A stretch of 38,541 nucleotides of DNA, from contig CAITVN010000089.1 of the NCBI GenBank assembly GCA_903895855.1, positions 76,757-115,297 on the forward strand. Reading direction: 5' to 3'. Below the pieces are notes generated by a model that had not been told where the DNA came from, searched no databases, and was given only the letters and a program-made list of their open reading frames with translations. Each line of letters opens with the position of its first letter. Position 1 is the first letter of the stretch. This document shows positions 34,467-38,541 of this stretch, in pieces. Both the position numbers and the translations under genes were made by a program. The DNA comes from Oligoflexia bacterium (GTDB taxonomy: Bacteria; Bdellovibrionota; UBA1018).

Positions 34467-35951
34467 ATGCCATACTATAATGAAATTTTTAGCACTGATG
34501 GCCAAGTCCGACCTCATTATGAAAAAATATTTAACCACTGGAAAAAGCTAGCCCCAAAAAGACGTAACGAACTTCACACCCGTTCAAAGATCTTATTTTC
34601 TGGGGACTACGCGCAAGATTCGCTTCCTCGAATCCTTATCCAGAGTGAGTTCAAAATTTTGAGCCAAGGGGTCGAGCAGCGAGCACAGGCCATTCTCGCG
34701 TTTCTACAAGATTATTGTACAAAGGGTTCGAAGTGGAACCGCATCATGCCAGCGCACACGCTTCACACCATGATCGAACGCCATCACATGACTAATACTC
34801 TAAGAAAGCTGAGGCCTGAGCAAATTGCGTTTCCTTATGGTCCCGACATTATTCGTAACCGCGCTGGGCAATGGCGAGTCGTTGAAGATAGCGCCGGTAT
34901 TCTTGGTGGCATGGGTGATTTGGTCAAAAGCCACAAGATTCTTTATCAGATGATTCCGAAGTTTCGAAATATTCTTAAAGTCGAATCACGGGGCGTTCAT
35001 GATCCTTTAGAATATTACGCTCGTCTGGCACGCTATTATTGCGAAAAGGCTGCAGCTAATGGCGGCATTCCCTTACTTTACCTTCAACCTTACGACGTCG
35101 AACCCGATCAAGAAACTAGAAGACTAGCACAAATTTTTTCCAATTTAGGAATCAAATCAATCACCACCTCAAATCATTTACGAAAACTCGAGGTGAAAGA
35201 AGGTAGAAATAAGGGAATTTTTCTGAAATCAGCCAAAAAAAATGAACGAGTGGGTGCGCTCATTTTGCGAGCTTGGCCCGAGGGCCTCGATCACAGTGGA
35301 TTTAGGTTTGACCTGGGTAAGTTATGGGACTCAAAAAATGGCGACTATCTTAACGAACTCACGCTCAATTTCGCTCGGGCTATCCGGCCCCTAGAGATGC
35401 CGTCGCTCACAGACGCGCTACGAGCTGGGCACACCTGGACGAATTTTTCACCAGGCGTACAGTTTGTGAATGATAAGGTTTTTGGGCTTTATGTCGATAC
35501 GATGATTCGGCGCTACCTCAAGCAGACACCGATCATCGAGAGCATTCGGGCTAAGTCCGTGGCCACGCGGACCCAAAGATTCGGGTGGCGGTTAGATTCA
35601 ACCGTGATTCGAAATCTTCGCCGAAGCCCTGAGCGTTACGTCATCAAGCAAGTCGATGAAGATGGCGGCTCTGGGGTTTGGATCGGCCAAAAAGAATCGA
35701 AGCGATCGCTGAGTGGGATCATCGAAAAACTAAGAGACGCTCCTCAGAAATTCATCGTTCAAGATTTTGAACATCTCTCGGTGCTTGATAATCGAATTGT
35801 CGATTTGAGAATTCATGCGCATGTCGACGCTGAGCAGATCATCGTGAGTAATACCCCCTGGGGTCGCGCGAACTGGATTCACGCAAACGGCAAGGTCAAT
35901 ATTTCGAGTAACGGCTTCACATCACCGGTGGTGGTGTTGCGAGAGGTGTAG
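34467..35951 (+). CDS. circularly permuted ATP-grasp amide ligase-like protein
   Basis: The 494-residue protein (start ATG 34467, MPYYNEIFS; a TTG at 34440 would extend it) matches the circularly permuted ATP-grasp family. YNEIFSTDGQVRPHYEKIF opens it, and GVEQRAQAILAFLQDYC follows. YGPDIIRNRAGQWRVVEDS contributes to the nucleotide site, as do the late VIKQVDEDGGSG and IVQDFEHL. DLRIHAHVD carries a probable metal/ATP contact. Relatives form amide bonds, often on peptides, sometimes beside alpha-E or transglutaminase-like genes, none of which are here. Substrate unknown. The preceding exported protein may be related, but this is only context. Confidence 0.8.
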   Translation: MPYYNEIFSTDGQVRPHYEKIFNHWKKLAPKRRNELHTRSKILFSGDYAQDSLPRILIQSEFKILSQGVEQRAQAILAFLQDYCTKGSKWNRIMPAHTLHTMIERHHMTNTLRKLRPEQIAFPYGPDIIRNRAGQWRVVEDSAGILGGMGDLVKSHKILYQMIPKFRNILKVESRGVHDPLEYYARLARYYCEKAAANGGIPLLYLQPYDVEPDQETRRLAQIFSNLGIKSITTSNHLRKLEVKEGRNKGIFLKSAKKNERVGALILRAWPEGLDHSGFRFDLGKLWDSKNGDYLNELTLNFARAIRPLEMPSLTDALRAGHTWTNFSPGVQFVNDKVFGLYVDTMIRRYLKQTPIIESIRAKSVATRTQRFGWRLDSTVIRNLRRSPERYVIKQVDEDGGSGVWIGQKESKRSLSGIIEKLRDAPQKFIVQDFEHLSVLDNRIVDLRIHAHVDAEQIIVSNTPWGRANWIHANGKVNISSNGFTSPVVVLREV

Positions 35952-35958
35952 TCGCTAT

Positions 35959-36012
35959 GCTTCTTTCGTCTCAGTCGGAGCCAATACGCACTTTCGCCAC
36001 AATAAGCGCAAC
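35959..36012 (-). repeat. dispersed 54-bp repeat, copy B (inverted relative to copy A)
   Basis: Starting 8 bp after the ATP-grasp stop, this copy is in the opposite orientation to copy A at 19444-19497. Four of 54 positions differ, all by transitions. It is non-coding in the surrounding genes. The element could be a small RNA, a binding-site cassette or a remnant mobile sequence. Confidence 0.85.
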
Positions 36013-36133
36013 CTTTTAGTTCAGTGTTGACCCTATCGTTTCACAACCTGCATAGACAATTATCTGGCTAACCGTTTAAAGTTGTTGGGTAATTACAAAA
36101 ATATAAACGATGTAAAAAGCCAGTAATCTATTC

Positions 36134-36162
36134 TTGACAATGTGCGTCAATCACTGTAACGT
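36134..36162 (+). promoter_or_regulatory. predicted promoter of the lipoprotein gene
   Basis: A perfect TTGACA (36134-36139) is followed after 17 bases by a weak TAACGT (36157-36162). It lies about 45 bp ahead of the lipoprotein start in a region with no gene. Confidence 0.45.
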
Positions 36163-36206
36163 CCGCCTTCGACTGAGGTACCCACACCCCCTCAAGAAGG
36201 AATTTT

Positions 36207-36731
36207 ATGAAAATCGTTCAATTCAATTCGATTAGCCGTTTGCTCTTGGCAACCGTGATTTTGACAGCAGTTGGTTGCGGTCAGGCGACTCCACCCCCGG
36301 CCGCGCCCGCCGCCCCTGCAGCTCCAGCGGCACAAGCCCCTGTACCTGCGCCTTCACCTGTCCCGCCAGCCGTTGCCGGTATCGGGACTTGGGAGAATAC
36401 ATTGACTCCAGTTTATGGTTTTACCAAACGAAACACTTTGGTGGTTGAAGCTGGTAAACTGACTTCGACTCAGACTTGTGAACTTGCCCAATTTGCGGGA
36501 GCTCCTTATTCTCAATCGGTTTCAGTGACGGCAACCGCCTTAGTGACCGACAAAGAAATTCAAGTACAGACTTCGCAAGTCAACACCATCTTCATGGCTG
36601 GCTACTATCAGTGTATTGCTGAAATCTCGCCAGGAAATTGGGTTTACCGAGTTGAAGGTGATGTGCTTCACCTCAGCTACCCACAATACGGCACTATCGG
36701 CGCAGAGATCACGTTTAACCGTAAAAAGTAA
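36207..36731 (+). CDS. lipoprotein with Pro/Ala-rich linker
   Basis: The 174-residue protein has a signal peptide ending in the lipobox LTAVGC (lipidated Cys about 24), then a repetitive Pro/Ala linker of about 30 residues. A C-terminal beta-rich domain with two cysteines follows (TQTCELAQF and YYQCIAEI). The linker may span part of the cell envelope. AAGGA lies upstream of the ATG. It precedes exbB by 55 bp in the same direction and may belong to the TonB system, but no family is recognised. Confidence 0.75.
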   Translation: MKIVQFNSISRLLLATVILTAVGCGQATPPPAAPAAPAAPAAQAPVPAPSPVPPAVAGIGTWENTLTPVYGFTKRNTLVVEAGKLTSTQTCELAQFAGAPYSQSVSVTATALVTDKEIQVQTSQVNTIFMAGYYQCIAEISPGNWVYRVEGDVLHLSYPQYGTIGAEITFNRKK

Positions 36732-36754
36732 TTGAGATAAGTGAGTTTAACCTT

Positions 36755-36780
36755 CACACTCGAGCAAAGAAGCGAGTGTG
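36755..36780. promoter_or_regulatory. hairpin overlapping the exbB start region
   Basis: CACACTCG (36755-36762) pairs with CGAGTGTG (36773-36780) over a 10-base loop. The right arm covers a GTG at 36778 that could start exbB and lies just ahead of the preferred ATG at 36787. No T-run follows, so it is more likely an RNA-processing or translational element than a terminator. Confidence 0.45.
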
Positions 36781-36786
36781 ACTGTC

Positions 36787-37407
36787 ATGCCTACTTGGAT
36801 TATTGTTGTCGGTCTTTTTACTAAACTCATTTTGGTGAGTCTCGTCGGCCTGTCGATCTGGTCGGTGGCCGTGATGCTTGATCGACGCCGACTATTTGAT
36901 TCAAAAAAAACCATTTTCGAAGCTCGAGACCAATTGGAGAAAAACTTTAGGGCACTCGAGTGGCAACAAGTCGCCACTTGGTGCGAGCTGCAAAAAGAAA
37001 CAGGCAGTTCGGCTTTATCTCGCTTGCTCGTGCGGGGGCTCACTCATGGCTCGAAACAGCGATCAAAACTTGAATTGGCGATGCGAGCTGAACTGGTCAG
37101 TGAAAAAGCTAAACTTGAACACGGGTTAACGGTGCTTGCGACTCTTGGGGCAAACGCCCCGTTTATCGGATTATTTGGAACCGTTCTTGGTATCATTCAA
37201 GCGTTTGGGGTTTTAGGTCTTTCGAACTCGGGAACTCAATCAGTGATGTCAGGAATTTCTGAAGCGCTGGTCGCGACTGCGATCGGTTTATTTGTGGCGA
37301 TTCCTGCAGTAGTTGCCTACAATGTATTCGGAAAAAAACTTAAGCTTGTGATGACTGAGCTTGAAGTGATTCGAGACCTCTTTCTTTCTTATTACACACA
37401 AGACTAG
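36787..37407 (+). CDS. exbB: ExbB/TolQ/MotA-family proton channel subunit
   Basis: With ATG 36787 the protein has 206 residues. It shows the ExbB pattern of one N-terminal TM (WIIVVGLFTKLILVSLVGLS), a cytoplasmic helical region and two C-terminal TMs. TM2 contains LGANAPFIGLFGTVLGII and TM3 ATAIGLFVAIPAVV, with the conserved polar Thr residues. It forms the stator with ExbD that energises TonB using the proton gradient. GTG 36778 is an alternative start. The exbD gene follows after 13 bp. Confidence 0.9.
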   Translation: MPTWIIVVGLFTKLILVSLVGLSIWSVAVMLDRRRLFDSKKTIFEARDQLEKNFRALEWQQVATWCELQKETGSSALSRLLVRGLTHGSKQRSKLELAMRAELVSEKAKLEHGLTVLATLGANAPFIGLFGTVLGIIQAFGVLGLSNSGTQSVMSGISEALVATAIGLFVAIPAVVAYNVFGKKLKLVMTELEVIRDLFLSYYTQD

Positions 37408-37420
37408 AGAGGTAACTGAT

Positions 37421-37828
37421 ATGGCAGCTGAAGTTGATCAATCATCAGAGCTTTCAGAAATGTCGAGTATCAATGTCACACCGTTTGTTGACGTGGTTTT
37501 GGTGCTACTCATTATTTTCATCGTAACCGCGCCAACGCTTCTCAAAGACGCGATCGAAGTGAAACTTCCAAAATCTGCGTCGGTCGATACCAAATCGATT
37601 CAATCGATTGGTATCACCGTCACCCAGTCCGGACAAATTTTGCTTGCAGGTAAGCCAGTAACAGAAGAGGCCTTGAATGAAGCCGTCAAAGCGGCGCTTG
37701 CGGCAAATCCGGATGCGAATGCGATTATCGCCGCTGATCGTGAAGCGCGGCATGGCGATGTGGTTCGAGCGATTGATTTGATCAAGTCGGCTGGTCTCAA
37801 TCGATTTGCTTTGCAGATAGAGAGGTGA
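37421..37828 (+). CDS. exbD: ExbD/TolR-family proton channel subunit
   Basis: This 135-residue protein has one TM with the essential proton-carrying Asp: Asp24 in VTPFVDVVLVLLIIFIV. It is followed by a periplasmic domain ending in AGLNRFALQIER. It partners ExbB in the inner membrane. AGAGAGG precedes the ATG. tonB starts 3 bp after its stop, so exbB-exbD-tonB form one operon. Confidence 0.93.
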   Translation: MAAEVDQSSELSEMSSINVTPFVDVVLVLLIIFIVTAPTLLKDAIEVKLPKSASVDTKSIQSIGITVTQSGQILLAGKPVTEEALNEAVKAALAANPDANAIIAADREARHGDVVRAIDLIKSAGLNRFALQIER

Positions 37829-37831
37829 GTC

Positions 37832-38479
37832 TTGGTAAAGGCGAAAGCTCCCGCACTGCAAGGCTCACTCGTGATTCATCTGATTCTAGTGCTACCTTGG
37901 ATTGGCCTATCAATCTGGCAGGCTTGGCTGAATCAATCGAAAACGATTTCGATCGCTGAATTTCAGGTAATCGAAAAACCACGCGAGCTAAAAACTGAGC
38001 CTAAACCCATTCAATTGCGAAAATCAAAACCGGTACTAAAACAGAACGACAAGCCGAGAGAGGTTTTCGGAATTTCAAAAAATGCGATCACCGGTGATTC
38101 GGGTGGCGTTGATGTCAAAATGGGTAACACAGTCGCCAAGGCGCCTGATGAGCTGGTGCTGCGAAAAGATGATGAAACCGCTTTACCTGTGCCACGCGAA
38201 GAGTATTTGGTGACTCGCATGCCGAGGCTAAAGTCTGAGGTGAGAATTTCGTATCCACCCGGAGCCAGAGAACGTCGAGTGCAAGGGGCGGTGCAGATGG
38301 ACTTGCTGATCGACCAAAATGGAAAAGTTCGCGAGACAAAGCTAGTGCAAGGAATTGACCCTGAGCTCGATGCCGCAGCCCTAGAAGCGTTAAAAAAATT
38401 TGAATTCGAGCCCGCGGCTATCGACGCGGCAAAAGTCGCAGTTCGCATCAGATATTCCTATCGATTTGTGTTGGAGTGA
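37832..38479 (+). CDS. tonB: TonB energy-transducer protein
   Basis: The 215-residue protein starts at TTG 37832 with AGAGGTGAG just upstream. It has an N-terminal TM containing the TonB signature SLVIH (Ser12-x3-His16), then a Lys/Pro/Glu-rich periplasmic linker. The C-terminal TonB domain follows (YPPGARERRVQGAVQM, GKVRETKLVQG and ALKKFEFEPA). It transmits ExbB-ExbD energy to outer-membrane receptors. No receptor gene is in the window; it may follow. Confidence 0.9.
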   Translation: MVKAKAPALQGSLVIHLILVLPWIGLSIWQAWLNQSKTISIAEFQVIEKPRELKTEPKPIQLRKSKPVLKQNDKPREVFGISKNAITGDSGGVDVKMGNTVAKAPDELVLRKDDETALPVPREEYLVTRMPRLKSEVRISYPPGARERRVQGAVQMDLLIDQNGKVRETKLVQGIDPELDAAALEALKKFEFEPAAIDAAKVAVRIRYSYRFVLE

Positions 38480-38494
38480 GTCACTCTCGCTATT

Positions 38495-38541
38495 ATGATC
38501 AGAGCCATGAGAATGGAGTGGGTGAGAGTAGAGTGGGTGAG
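38495..38541 (+). other. possible start of a further gene, cut by the window end
   Basis: An ATG at 38495, 16 bp after tonB, opens a frame that continues to the end of the window. It contains a 15-bp near-repeat (GAGTGGGTGAGAG units) encoding EWVRVEWV. Only 47 bases are available, no clear Shine-Dalgarno is seen, and it may simply be a repeat. Confidence 0.2.

Overview
The window reads as a chromosome segment of a Gram-negative bacterium. The mix is most like a Bdellovibrionota/Bdellovibrio-type delta-proteobacterial relative: many secreted proteins of unknown function, a chemoreceptor plus a HAMP-only membrane protein, a tricorn-type protease, an HNH protein of a kind I associate with that group, and an ExbB-ExbD-TonB system. 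This placement is inference from gene content. No rRNA, tRNA or other phylogenetic marker RNA was seen. Housekeeping genes present are argG, argH, uvrA and hisS.

Layout. 1-4400: a PfkB-type sugar/nucleoside kinase (-) is head-to-head with a BtpA-like TIM-barrel protein (+), followed by argG-argH, which overlap by ATGA. 4368-9024 (all -): a 4-helix-bundle chemoreceptor, a secreted stand-alone Cache-domain protein with its own promoter and terminator, an EamA-type exporter and an aldehyde dehydrogenase. 9200-12000 is an accessory patch: an XRE regulator/AbiEii-like nucleotidyltransferase pair under a strong, probably leaderless promoter, an HNH endonuclease gene, and a 17-bp x5 tandem repeat. 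12139-15108: an alpha/beta hydrolase (-), a TPR-winged-helix regulator and a translationally coupled secreted protein. 15187-15406: a striking near-perfect inverted repeat with 77-bp arms just beyond the end of uvrA.

15418-23798: uvrA (-), a small secreted protein with a strong terminator, a 600-bp non-coding stretch carrying one copy of a dispersed 54-bp repeat, a secreted beta-helix-like protein, a secreted metzincin-like metalloprotease, a small charged ORF, and hisS (-). 23897-27354: a second accessory patch with a DUF4143-type ATPase, a small exported protein, and two vapBC toxin-antitoxin modules facing each other tail-to-tail only 7 bp apart. 27452-33025: a tricorn-type protease (-), a divergent predicted outer-membrane barrel protein, a bidirectional terminator, and a HAMP-only two-TM protein with an exported coiled-coil partner. 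33098-38479: a cysteine-containing exported protein, a circularly permuted ATP-grasp ligase, the second (inverted) copy of the 54-bp repeat, a lipoprotein, and exbB-exbD-tonB.

How the parts may work together (inference): Cache protein plus MCP for sensing; ExbB-ExbD-TonB plus lipoprotein for energised outer-membrane transport, with no receptor gene in view; three toxin-antitoxin-like modules sharing near-leaderless promoter geometry. The least explained sequences are the 77-bp inverted repeat, the two-copy 54-bp repeat whose copies differ only by transitions, and the stand-alone Cache protein beside a chemoreceptor.
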